This document shows, piece after piece, positions 1-12,800 of a stretch of DNA of 64,000 bases (positions are counted from its first letter, which is position 1; every line of letters starts with the position of its first letter). The notes beneath the pieces are model-generated. The model did no database searches. It saw only the letters and a list, made by a program, of their open reading frames with translations, and was not told where the DNA came from. Position numbers and translations under genes: made by a program. Source of the stretch: Budorcas taxicolor (taxonomy: Eukaryota; Chordata; Mammalia; Artiodactyla; Bovidae); NCBI RefSeq assembly GCF_023091745.1, contig NC_068910.1:130713170-130777169 (forward strand), in the 5' to 3' direction.

Positions 1-659
1 AAACTAAGATCATGGCATCGGTCCCGTCATTTCATGGCAAACAGAAGGGGGAGAAGTGGAAACAGTGACAGATTTTCTTTTCTTGGGCTCCAAAATCACT
101 GTAGATGGTGACAGCAGCAATGAAATTAAAAGACGCTTACTCCTTAGAAGGAAAGCTGTGACAAACCTAGAAAGTGTATTCAAAAGCAGAGACATCACTT
201 TGTCAACAAAGGTCTATATAGTCAAAGCTATGGTTTTTCCAGTAGTCCTGTGAAAGTTGGACCATAAAGAAAGCTGAGTGCCAAAGAATGATGCTTTTGA
301 ACTGTGGTGTTGGAGAAGACCCCTGAGAGTCCCTTGGACTGCAAGGAGATCAAACCAGTCAATCCTAAAGGAAATCAGTCCTGAGTATTCACTGGAAGGC
401 CTGATGCTGAAGCTGAAGCTCCAATACTTTGGCCACCTGATGTGAAGAGCCAACTCACTGGAAAAGATCCTAATGCTGGGACAGACTGAGGGCAGGAGAA
501 GAGGGCAGCAGAAGATGAGATGTTAGAAGCATTACCAACTCAATGGACATGAGTTTGAGCAAAGTCTGGGAGATAGTGGACAGAGAAGCCTGGCATGCTA
601 CAGTCGGGGGTCACAAAGAGTCAGACATGACTTCACAACTGAACAACAATGAACAACAA
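1..659 (+). mobile_element. BovB (RTE LINE) 3' end, cut by the window start
   Basis: The segment matches base for base in long stretches the 3' part of the other BovB copies here (49027-49686 and 35958-36569), for example the shared words CCAAAATCACT and GAGTCCCTTGGACTGCAAGG. It ends in the degenerate ACTGAACAACA-type tail near 640-659. It is oriented against GOLGB1. The end of the element is only about 30 bp from the splice donor of exon 15. Its 5' part is outside the window, so no target duplication can be tested. Confidence 0.9.
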
Positions 660-691
660 CAGCAAGGGTTAAAAAGCAGATATTACTATAC

Positions 692-870
692 CTGAGCTGA
701 TGCAGCTCATGCTGCCAGGAGAGGTTTTCCTGCTTTAGCTCTTCTTGCATAATCTGAAATGTTTTTGTCTTATCTTGATATTCCTGAAGTTGAGCCTTCA
801 GCGGACGTAACTCAGTGATTTCTTGGTTAATGTGTAAATATTGCTGCTGCAGATTCTTCAACTCCTTCAG
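692..870 (-). CDS. GOLGB1: GOLGB1 exon 15 (residues 2901-2959 and 2 nt)
   Basis: The exon starts LKELKNLQQQYL and ends at HELHQL plus the first two bases (AG) of the next codon. The acceptor is TTAAAG at 871-876 and the donor is GTATAG at 691-686. Length 179 nt, phase 0 in and phase 2 out, so it needs a phase-2 exon further down that is outside the window. All of it is predicted coiled coil. The BovB 3' end lies immediately downstream in intron 15. Confidence 0.95.
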
Positions 871-3800
871 CTTTAACCAAAAGGAAAGTAAAAGGGTGAT
901 TTATCACATTTCATCCACTTAGCTAGCTCCCTGCTAAGTCAGTCAACATCACAATAGACTACTAACACCTAACAATCCACTGATACAATTGCAGCATGAA
1001 TCCCTAACGTAGTGAAATACATGCAGCCAGGTTGGTGGGAATCTCCCCATGGAGTGGCCATGAAGGCAGCGACAACTACTGCAACTTCAACGCCAGTCCC
1101 CTGGCCCTGAGGTCCTAAGCTGATTCTAGATTTAAAACCCTGGAGATGGGATAGACAATAGACTTACAGCTGCTTGGGGGTGGTAACTCCCTAAGATAAG
1201 AAGTATAAAGATAGACTGGCTTTCTGTTTAACCATGTGCCCTGGCTAGGCTTCTAAACTCTGGTTCATGCATATCAACCTTAATTCTACCATAGCTGATG
1301 TTGATTATAAAGAAGGCAGTGATGCCCAGGCCCAGTGCTTAAGAACAGTCAGAATTTGGAGTCAGCTATCCTGCCAACATAGTGGGCATGTTTCACATAC
1401 TTTTTAAGCCTTAATTTCCTTCACCTATAAAATGAAGATAATTATAGTACCTCTTATAAAGATTATGAGAATTTGACAAGAAAATTAACATATAAAAGTC
1501 AGTGGCGGTGTTGATGATGATGAACTTGCCTTTAATTAACAAACCTGCCTATCTATTACATTCCAGACATATCTTCTAACTCTTTACCCCCAATATTCAT
1601 TAAAAGCTTGGCAGTAAGAAATAATGTGAGGATGTCAGGGCAAAGAGGAGGGCCCTAAACACATATCTCTTTCACCCATCTGGAAATATCACTAAAGCTA
1701 CAATAAAGGTATTTTATAAGCATAAAACACAAGAACAAGAACAAGAGAGGAGTCAGTAGCAATGAAAATAATTTTGGAAGCTAAAAAGTAGATGTATAAA
1801 TGGTAACTGACTTAACAGATCTGGGATTGGCAAGTCTTAAGATGGCAGTAGGGAAAGTCAAGAACCAACAGAACTTACTTGGCAGACTCTTCAAAAGGCT
1901 TAGGAATTAACAGCACCAGGTACTTTTTGGAAAAGATGGTGATGGGAGTAGCGAGGAGGTGATAACTGAAATAAGGAGGATCAGATGAAAGATGCTTAAG
2001 AACAACAACATCCCTAAAAACACTCCCAATTTCACACTTTTTGTTACTCTGACAGACAACTAGAATTTTATCCTTTAGAGAAGGTTGAAGGAGTGTCTCT
2101 GGACTATGGAACAGTTGAAGGTAAAGGTACTGCTCCAGCACCAGGGTGATCAAGTGAATGTATGCTTTCTGAATATTAGAAGACTTTCCCATACTCAGCT
2201 TGAAGAGTTCTGGCACAGAGGCCTTACCATCCATGCAGGAAATGGAGAAGTCTTCTTTGGAAAATCTGACTAACCCAAGATGAACTAAAGATATCAACAT
2301 GGGGACTGCCCTCAAAAAGCTCAGCAAGATAACCATGAGCTGAAACTCACAGTTGGTAAGTCCCACCCACAAGCATTTTTTAGACTCTACTTTTGAACAT
2401 GAAGAATAAACCACTGATTAACCCTTTCCTGAAGAACAGCTAACATTAGGCAGGGATAAAAAGAAACTGAAAGAAAAGTAATTCAGAAGAGATTAACAGA
2501 AGAAAGCATGTCATGTACTCAAAGATTTAAGAGAATATTGGAAATCAGAAGCATTACAGCAGAAATTTTAAAACTATAAAGAAAAACTCAAGAGAAAATT
2601 TCAAAGAACAAAACTGCCCGTAATCTGCTTGGAGAGATAAATTAAGAACATCTATCCATGAGACCCCAAAAAAAAAAAAAAATCCTTAGAAATCAGGAAC
2701 ATGATAACAAATATGAAAACTTCAATACAGGATTGATAAGACAGAGGTGAGAAAAATCTTCCCAAAATAAAACAAAAAGAATAGAAACGGTAAGAAAATT
2801 ATAGAACCAACCCAGAAGGCCCTACACCTAAATAGCAGGATTTTCACGGGGGGGGGGGGGGGGGGGCGGGGGGGGAAGGCGGTAGAGAAAAAGGACAAGG
2901 AAAGGTAGTAAAACAGAATTCAAAGGAATTTCTCAAAATTGATGAACATGACTTCTTAGATTCAAAGGACTAGACAGAATGGTGAATAAAAATAGACTCA
3001 CACCAAAACACATTATTGTGAAACATCAGAACATACTGGACTGAAAGATTCTATATACAGTTGACCATTGAACAACACAAGGGTGAGTTGAAAATCCATG
3101 TGTACTTTATTGTCAGCCCCTCGTATATGCGGTTCTTCTATATCTGCTGTTTCACATCCACAGAGTCAATCAACTGCTGATCCTAGAGTACTGTAGTATT
3201 TATTACTGAAGAAAACCCATGTATAAGTGAATCCATGCATTTTAAAGCCATGTTGTTCAATGTCCAACTGTATTTCCAGAGAGAGAGAGAGGGACATGAG
3301 GGAGGGAGAGAAAGACAGAGATAGAACTAGATAAACAGAGAGAGAACTAGATCACATAAAAAGGATCAAGAATCAGAATCTCTGGACTCCTGAACCACAA
3401 TGTAAGCTAAAGGGGAACTGAACAATGTCTTCACAGTTTTGAAGAGAAATCATTTTCAGCCTAGAATTCTGTGTTCCACCAAACCATTGGAAATGATTAG
3501 ACATTTACCTCCCCTGTATCTTTTCTCGGAGAGTTACTGATTTATTCCAACAAAATGATGGCACAAAACCAAGATAAGGAAAACACAGAATATAAGAAAC
3601 AGGAGATCTAACACAGAAGAGAACAGGAGGGAGATATTCTAGAAAGAAAATTATGTCCTAGAAATAATATAGGGCAACTGACTCACATAAGAGCAAAAAA
3701 GAGACTTCAAGAGAATTTTCTTCCTGAAGACAAAACATACAGTAAAATAAACATCTTGAAAAATGTGGAATCTCCACACTGTGCTCCATAGTGGCTGTAC

Positions 3801-6800
3801 TAGTTTGCATTCCCACCAACAGTGTAAGAGGGTTCCCTTTTCTCCACACCTTCTCTAGCATTTATTGTTTGTAGACTTTTGGATAGCAGCCATTCTGACT
3901 GGTGTGAAATGGTACCTCATTGTGGTCTTGATTTGCATTTCTCTGATAATGAGTGATGTTGAGCATCTTTTCATGTGTTTGTTAGCCATCTGTATGTCTT
4001 CTTTGGAGAAATGTCTATTTAGTTCTTTGGCCCATTTTTTGATTGGGTCATTTATTTTTCTGGATTTATGATCCAGCAATCCCACTACTGGGCATACACA
4101 CCGAGGAAACCAGAATTGAAAGAGATATCACAGCACTGTTTATAATAGCCAGGACATGGAAGCAAACTAATGTCCATCAGCAGACGAATGGATAAGAAAG
4201 CTGTGGTACATATACACAATGGAGTATTACTCAGTCATTAAAAAGAATATATTTGAATCAGTTCTAATGAGGTGGATCAAACTGGAGCTGATTATACAGA
4301 GTGAAGTAAGCCAGAAAGAAAAACACCAATACAGTATACTAACACATATATATGGAATTTAGAAAGATGGTAATGATAACCCTGTATGTGAGATAGCAAG
4401 AGACACAGATGTAAAGAACAGACTTTTGGACTCTGTGGGAGAGGAAGAGGGTGGCATGATTTGGGAGAATGGCACTGAAACATGTATAATATCATGTAAG
4501 AAATGAATCGCTAGCCTAGGTTTGATACAGGATACAGGATGGTTGGGGCTGGTGCACTGGGATGACCCAGAGAGATGATATGGGGAGGGTGGTGGTGGGG
4601 GGTTCAGGGTTGGGAACTCATGTACACCTGTGGTGGATTCATGTCAATGTATGGCAAAACCAATACAGTGTTGAAAGTAAAAAAAATAAAAAAAAAAGAA
4701 AAATAAAAATGTGGATAAATGACAGTAAATCTGGGGTTAAATTACATTGATAAGTACAAAGAAAACTCAGTAACAACAACACAGTTATTCATTCCAGGAA
4801 AAACAAAGGTGACAAGGAAAATAAAAGTAATACATAGGTTGGGAGGTGCTTGTGCCCAATTGTATCAGACTCTTTGCAACTCCAGTATTGCAACCGGAAT
4901 ACTGGAGCAGGTTTTTTCTTCTCCAGAGGATCTTCCCAACCCAGGGATCAAACCCATGTCTCCTGCATTGCAGGCAAATTCTTTACCCGCTGAGCCACTG
5001 GGGAAGTCCCTCACATCCCCTGCTTCTCTTGAACTGGCAGGTGGACTCTTTACCACTGAGTCAGATGGGAAGCCCCTCATATCTTTAAATGCTGCCTCAA
5101 ATCATTTTCAGACTGAAGTGCACATACAAACAAAAAGGCACCTCTAGAGATCTGCACTCCATCCTTTAGGCAGGAACTGCCCAAGTGCTTCATTTGATTA
5201 AGGGAAAGTCCTAAGGAAGTTTGGGTGATGAAAACTCCAAAATGTTTCCAGAGTTGTCTGTTACGCCCTAGTAGAATCCCCTGGGTTATTAACTCCTTGC
5301 CACTGAGACCCTCAGACTGTATTTGGGAAACTTCCCTTTAACTATGGAAAGAAGAGGACCAAAGTAACCTGAGCTCCTTTCAAACTGAGCTCCTCCCTTA
5401 GGTGGTCTTGAGAGAAAGGAAGCCTAGTCTAGGCAGAGGTGACAATTTGCCGGCCTGGGCTGAATATTTAAACTGACAGTGATTGAAATGTTATCATACA
5501 TGCAGCCAGTGGCTGAGACACTAGAAATTTCAATGCTCATGAGACAGAGTGAGAACAAGATGTGTGGAAAAGAAGAGTCGATGGAGTTAATAATACATTC
5601 AGTAAGCATGCAGAAGGGCCTCAGCAGACTGGCAGGGCCTGAATGCAATATCACTGAGTCGGACTGTCAGGCCTTTATGTGATTTATAACCCTGCTTAGG
5701 CTTTATGATTCAGTCATGGCAGATGTAAAAGCCTCAGTCTCAAAAGTTTCTATAATCTCCCTACACTCCAATTTCACACAATAGAGAAAACAGTGTTTTC
5801 AGTAACAACCACACTGATAGAGAATATCCACCATAATTGTTGATTATCTACCATATGATTAACTACCCTTCTGCTAAAAACCATGTGAAATACAAACAAG
5901 TATAAGATATGACATTTACCAGGAGCTTGAAATTTAAATGGTGCAATAAAAAAATACAAAGGTATAGAAATTTTACACACACAAACACACACACCCATAT
6001 ACATCAAGACAACATGGGACAAAGGAAAAGAGAAGCACGAGGGAAGTACAGACAGAAGGTCATAGACAATCAAGTGATCTGGAAATGTGACCAGAGGATC
6101 TAAGCTCTGGAGCAACCTTTAAAGAGTAGGAATATTTGCCCAAAAAAGGAAAATGAGAGGACATTTTTGTTCAGAGGATGGTAACGTGGGTAAGTAGACC
6201 AGTTTGTGGGTGAGCAGATCAGATGGCTGACTTTAAGACAAAGAGTATGGAAGCAATAAAAGGGGACATTGCAAAGACAGGCAGATACAAACCATTGGGT
6301 CTTAAAACCAAACCAAGAGGTTTGAATCCTAAGAATATTTTAGAGATAGAATAATTTTTAAAGGTTACTGAACAATGCAGTAATAAGAGAGTAGTTTCAG
6401 AAAAATGTATTCAGCAATGGAGGGGTGACAACTGGGAGCACCAACATTACAACCATTTAAGGGTAAAGTGTTAAAAATTTATCCTAAGGTGTTGATGATG
6501 GAAAGGAAAAAAGAAATATTTGAGGCACACTATGAATAAAGAAATGATAGACCCTAGATAGGCTCAATGTAGGAATACAGCCAATATTTTGTTACAATTG
6601 TAAATCAAAAGTAACCTTTAAGAATTGTACAAAAATTTTTAAAAAAGAAATGACAGACTTTGATGATTAAATGAAATAAAATAATAGACAGTTATGAGCC
6701 TTAGGAAGCAGAAGAACATTACTATGATTTATATGGAAATTTAAAAATGCTGGCTTTATAGCACATGTAACTATAGTCAATATCTTGTAATAACCTATAA

Positions 6801-9800
6801 TGAAAAATAGTCTCAAAAATAATGTATGTGTATATGCATAAATAAATCACCTTGCTGTGCACCTAAAACATTGTAAGTCAACTGTACTTCAATAAATATA
6901 TATAAAGAAAAAAACAAATAAATAAAAAATGCTTTGGCTTGTAAATACCCAGCAGACAAAAAGGTATTAATAGAACAGGGGTTAAGAGATAGAAAATTTA
7001 GTCCCTAGTATTTACAAAAGCTAAAAATAGTAAAGCAACTCACTGAATAAAACATAGCTAATTCAGAATCTATCCTAACAGCTTTCAGGAAAAAGATTTT
7101 GACCTAGAAGATAATCAACACCTGGATAAATCAGCAGTCCCCAACATTTTGGCACCAGGGACCAGTTTCATGGAAGACACTTTTCCACGACCGGGGGCAC
7201 GGTGGAATGGGGATGGTTTGGGGATGATTCAAGCACATTACATTTATTGTGCACTTTTTTTCTAATCTCATGCCACTGCTAACCTGACAGGAGATACCGG
7301 TCTGCGCCTGGAGGCTGGGGACCTCTGCTATAAATTATATGCGAGGTATATACAGTCCTGAAGAAAACTTTTTGCATTTGCATTCTGAAAACGATGACAA
7401 AAGGTTAAGCTCCTAGAACAAAGTCAGCTAAATTGAAACGATTTTAAAAATAAATATGCCTAAATTGTATTAATGTCAAAATTGTAGCTGAAAAGGGAGG
7501 CTTTGTTCAGATTACAAAAGGGAAAAAAGATTGTCTATAAATATTCAGTATTAAATGTAATATGAATGAACACATTACCTACCAAGAAAAAAAAAATCTG
7601 CATAAGACTTTACAGTTTAGGAGAAATGAGTTCTTCCCCCTGGGCTAATGGTGGCTTAGATGGTAAAGCATCTGCCCGCAATGCGGGAGACCTGGGTTTG
7701 ATCCCAGGGTTGGAAAGATCCCCTGGAGAAGGAAATGGCAACCCACTCCAGTACTCCTGCCTTGAAAATCCCACGGATGGAGGAGCCTGGTAGGCTACAG
7801 TCCATGGGGTCGCAGAGAGTCGGACATGACTGAGCAACTTCACTTTCACTTTCAATCTTAAAAACTAGAATTTTCATATTCTGGATTTAAAGATAGAAAA
7901 TTTAGACTTCTGAAGCTCAATTTATTGCCCATTTGAGTATATGGCCTAGACAGAGTTAAGAAACTGTCATGAAAGTGAAAAGAATAATGTCACAAAGTAG
8001 AATCCTGATAGCCTGGCTGGGCTCATACAGTTCTAGTTTTGCCTCTAAATTTTGATAATCTGCAAGTTTTCAGGAAAAAAAAAAAAAAAAAGACCTGGAT
8101 TAAACTATGGGATCCTCCTAAAAGCAGTAAAAATTTAACACTGGAGATCTTATCTTTCTCTAAGATTAAAAAAAAAAAGTTGGCTATATAAAGGGAAGTG
8201 GGAAAATGATTCAGTCTGCAAATAAAGCTTTACTAAATAGTCATGTAAAATTATTTAAATTAATCCCTTTTAGATTTAACTTTTTTTTGACAAATTAGGG
8301 TTGCTTTTAGAAAAGTACAAAATAAGCTGAGTCCTCTTTACCCTTAATTCTACCAGACTCTACTAAACTATCAGTGTAAAAAGGCACTTAAGTGATCCCA
8401 ATACTTTCATTAAATTAAACTATGACAAATTCTGGAATCATCTGTGTGTATGTGTGTGTGTGTTTGTGTGTGTATGTATAAAATATATAAAATAGCTTTC
8501 CATCTCTTAGTCCTTTTGTGACCCATGGTGAGTTCTGTGCAAAGGAAATCTGATTTTTTTTAAACAGCAATGGCAGATTTAAAGTAATTTAAATAATGTT
8601 TATCATCCCAGAACACCAAGTTAACATGAATAAAAATTTTTACCATTTTCTGTAAAAATGAAAATCAATTTAAAGAAAGTTTCAAAAACTCTCAGAAGAC
8701 TGGAAAGAGAAGCTCAACACTCACTAGTCGGTCCCGGTCATTTTGGAGTGATGACATAGCTTTTTTTAAACTCTGTACTTCAGCAGGGCTGGTTGCAGGT
8801 GGGGCTGCAGACCTCTGCCTCCCGTCCTCTGACTTGCGTAATTTCTCCAGTTCACTCAACAGGCGATCTCTCTCATTCTGCAGGCTGGCCATAGCCTTGG
8901 AAAAGGACTGCATTTGGTTGTAAGAATCTTCCAGTTGTGACGACAAGTGAAGCAGTTGCTCATCTTTGGACAGAAGCTGCTGGTTAAGTTTCTCAAGGTG
9001 AGGCAAGCTGTTATCCTCAGTGGAAATCACTGGAAATGCAGCTTTAGAAACAAGAATGTCTCTCTCCCTGCTTAAGAGGCCCTGTTCTCTCAGCTGTGCC
9101 AGCTCCTTCAGACTGGCCTCATATTTCCTTTTCAGTTCCTCAAGTTCCTCATGCGCCTGATCTCTACTGTTTTGTAGGGAACTCATTGACCTTCCAAAAG
9201 ACTGGATTTGTGCTGTGAGATCTTTATTTTCTTTGGTGACCACGAGTAACTTCTGTTCCATCTCCACCAGATCTCTTGCTAGCTCCGCCACCCTCTCTTC
9301 TGCCGTCTCAGTTTCATTGCGCATTATCCCTGCATCGTGATGAAGATGCTTTAATTCTTTCTTCAGTTTGTCTTCAATTTCACCTACCTTCTTGGCAGCT
9401 TCTTTCTGAACATGAACCAATTCCTCTTCCAGTTCCATAACTCTCTTCTGAGAGGAAGAAAGGATAGTACTTAACTTCTGTACCTCTTCTTCTTTGGCTT
9501 TTAATTGGGCCTGAAATATTCCTAGAGTACCTTCTTCTTGCAAGGCTGTCAACTGTTTCTTTAATTGTGATAGAGAGACTTTCAAGCTCTCAGTCTCTTT
9601 AGCTAAATCTTGTTTCTCCTCCTGGAGGGCAAGAGAGGACCTCTGCAGCTCCTCCCTTGCTTCCTCAGACTCCTTGAGCTTTGCTTCTAATTTAGCATAT
9701 TCACCCTTCAGCTCCTTGACCTGCTGAAGCTGAGCTTCAAGGAGCTGCTTTTGCTGACAGTCTTTCTTGGACAACACTTGGTTCAGGTCTTCTCTATACT

Positions 9801-12800
9801 GGATCAGCTCTGCATTGAGCTTGGCATTCTCAGAATTAAGGTCATCCATATGACTTCTCAAGCTTCGGATTTCCTCCTTCAGCTTATTATTCTCAGTAGC
9901 AGCATCTTGAATGAGTTGGTCTTTTTCCAAGATCACAGAGAGATGTCGTTCTTCCAGCTGTTGGTAGTCACTGACTATGCGGTCTCGGTCATCCTGGAGA
10001 GAGGACATGGATTTAACGAAGGAATTCAACTGAGCCTTCTGCTGCAAGTTCTCCTTTTTCATGTTTTTCAGTGTTTCCATAAGCTGATTGGTTCTGTCAA
10101 CAGCTTTTTTGTTCTCCTCTTCTAAGACAGTGTTCTCCTCTTCCTCCTGGGACAGCAGATTTTCCAGTTCTTTAATTTCTTTATCATGCTGCTGATGCAG
10201 TTCAGCCACGGCCACTTGGACTGCCTGTTCCTTGGCAGAAAGCAGGCTTATAATCTTCTGCTCCTTCATGTTTATTTCTTCATGCAGCCTACTGGTCAGT
10301 TGCCTGGCGGCCTGAAGATCAGTCTCCAGCTGCTCATAACTGAACTTACAATTCTGGATATCAGCCTCTTTCTGCTTTATGATCCCTTCCAAATTTTCTT
10401 TATTTTCCTTAAATTTTTCTAGAGAGTTATTTAAATCAGTTGACTGGTCTCTGAGAATCTTCAGTTCTGATTCCAACTTAGCTAAATCATCCTGAGAACT
10501 ACGGTATAGATTTTGAGTCTCTTCGAGCTGGGACAAAAGTTCTCTGTTTTCTCCTTGCAGAGTATCACAGACCTTCTGCTGAATCTGGACCTCTGTCTGA
10601 GCTCTGGATTCCCACATTTGTTTGTCATGCTCAAGCCTAGGAAAAAAAAGGTCATTAATTACAGATTTCAATGGAAAAGTACATGATGCCTAAGAAATAC
10701 AACAGGTACTCAGATCTACAAATGAATAAACATTGATAACTGAAAGTGTTTTTAATAAAGAAGTATCAGTTCTACGAATGTTCTGTATTAAAGGTATATT
10801 GCATCTAAGAATTTATATAAAAATAAACTCCAAAGTCTGTTGTTAATTTAGTGACATGAGTTTGGATACTCTGAAGAGTGCCCCCAATTTTGTACTTGGT
10901 TCTAGATAAGCTGTTGTCTGGCCCCCGAATGAAATAATCTTGGTATGAGAGGCAAATGAGGAAACCTGTCTCTGAGCAGAGGGATTCTACTAAAAATGAA
11001 AGAGTCTAGTGTGGGGACGCTGTTAGTTCTTGAACTAAAGTGATACAAAATTGGAGTTTGAGGAAAATAACTCCAGCAGGCATATGCAATATAAACTGAT
11101 GTGGAATATGGGGAAGAGAAAAGAGGAGATAATTTCAGAGGCTAAGGCAGTAATTTGAGAGTATAGAAATTTATACTATGGTAAAAATTCAGAGATGGGT
11201 AAGGACAGTAGAAATGAAAATGAAAAGAAAGGAAAAAGTCTAAGAGATCTCTCAACAGAAAAATGGGTAGAGAACTAAATGTGAATTTTTCACGCCAAGA
11301 CAAGCTGTAGCAGAAAGTCATTTGCAAAAAAACAGAGAGACAGTGAGACAGAAGTGAGAGGGAATATATCTTCTGGGGTGAAATTTAGACCAAAATTAGT
11401 CCCATAATATTAAAGGGAATGGAAATAGTTTATGACTTCCTTTGTCTTCAATTTCCTCTGGAAGAGCTAAAAGAGTTATTATTCATTTACCTGGAAATGT
11501 TGATCTTCAGTTCCTCCATATGGATGGACATCTGCCTAAGCTGATCCTTTAGAACGCTGCAATTCTCCTCTTTAAGTCTAATTTCTTCTTCTTTGGTCTG
11601 AATAGCATCACTGAACTTCCTCTCCCACTTTTTGGCTTCATCTATCACCCTGTCCCGATCATCCTGGAGGGAAGACATGCTCTTAGTGAAAGCTGCCAGC
11701 TGGGCCACAGTACTATCCAGGTTTTCCTGAAGTTGCTTAACTTCCTTGTCTTTCTTGTTCAAAGTGACCTGAACCTCTCCAAATGTCTCTTCCAAGTGGA
11801 CCTTTTCTCTACACAAAGCGTCCAGTTTCTCTTGCATATTCTTCTTCTCTTTCAGGTGTTTCTCCTCTACTTGCTCCAGTCTTCGCTCAAGATCTTCATC
11901 CTTTTGTTTCATTTGGCTTTTAATGGATTCTTTATTTGACTGAAGCTCCTTTTTCAACTTGAGATTGTCTGCTAGGACCCTTGCTGCTTCACTTTGAGTG
12001 TCATCTAGCAGTACTCTGAAGCTAGCTAATTCCGATTCTGCCTTCTTGCAGTGTTCATTGGCTTGAGCCAGATTTTCTTTGGTTACTTCCAAATCTTTTT
12101 GGGACTCAGTCTGAACAAATTCTAGAGCCTTAACAGTTCTCTCCAGAGCACTGATTTTCTCTTGGTACCTAATACAGTCTGTCTGCAGCTGCTTTACTTC
12201 TTGCTGTTTTTCTTTTAGCAGCTCCTGAAGTTCCTTCGTGTGGCTTTTATTGCCAGGTCCTTTCTGAGCACCTTGTATTTTCTCCATATATTCCTTTCGT
12301 ATTTCTGATTCCACCTTAGTTTTCTCCTTGACTAACTGTTGCTTTTCTTCTTCCAATTCACTCACACACTTTTTAAGGTTCTGCATTTCGGATTCTAGTA
12401 GCTCATTTTTGATCTGGGCATCTGTAACATCCTGATAATAATTCCCAATGCTTCCATTAAGTTCTGCTAATTGATTCATAAGCCTCTCTTCCAAGTCATC
12501 TTTCTCTTCTTCTGCTGTCTCCTTTAACTTGGTAACTCTGGCAAGTTCTTCTTGGGTTTGCTGATTTAATAGGTTTATTTTGGTTACTTCTTCCTGAAGC
12601 ATTTTTAGTTCACCATCCTTTGCTGCTATTTGACTCAGTAAAGTCTCTCTCTCGTTTTCTAAATTCTGGCTAAATTCTTGGTCTTTCTGCTTGCCTTCCT
12701 CTAATTCAGTGATTCTTTCTTTGAGCTGATCAATCTGCTGAAGGTAGTTATTAATTTCATCATGTAAGCTGACATTCTCACATATGTCAGGCTTGGCACT

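Larger units (their letters stand above)
2560..3650 (+). repeat. Old L1/HAL1-like fragment, interrupted
   Basis: A-rich sequence with phrases typical of old LINE-1/HAL1 ORF1-side sequence, such as ACATTATTGTGAAACATCAGA before the Tigger-like insertion and TTTTCAGCCTAGAATTCTGTG after it (3451-3473). The match is weak before about 2890. The family assignment is by eye and uncertain. Confidence 0.45.
871..8724 (-). other. GOLGB1 intron 14
   Basis: 7.85 kb between exons 15 and 14. It holds a MIR, an unidentified open frame, an old L1/HAL1-like segment with a Tigger-like insertion, a G-run, an inverted L1, two Bov-tA SINEs, an L1 3' end and a MER1-like DNA element (listed separately). I recognise nothing in 871-1320, 5090-6730 (apart from a short CA run near 5978-5998), 6930-7130, 7330-7640 or 7865-8430. 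Confidence 0.85.

Noticed and set aside
5774..6115. A 113-codon minus-strand open frame with a VCVCVC stretch
   Set aside because: The repeat comes from a CA-rich stretch, and the frame shows no homology I know and no splice context.
7656..7700. tRNA-like sequences with A and B boxes (also at 23680, 27430, 31720, 62610)
   Set aside because: They are the tRNA-Glu-derived heads of Bov-tA SINEs and continue into the SINE body; they are not tRNA genes.
8692..8724. Extension of the exon 14 frame to VELLFPVF, and upward to MKSVINDL
   Set aside because: Those residues lie beyond the GTGAGT donor and the CCTAG acceptor; they are intron read-through. The next exon continues with LKELKNL as in human giantin.
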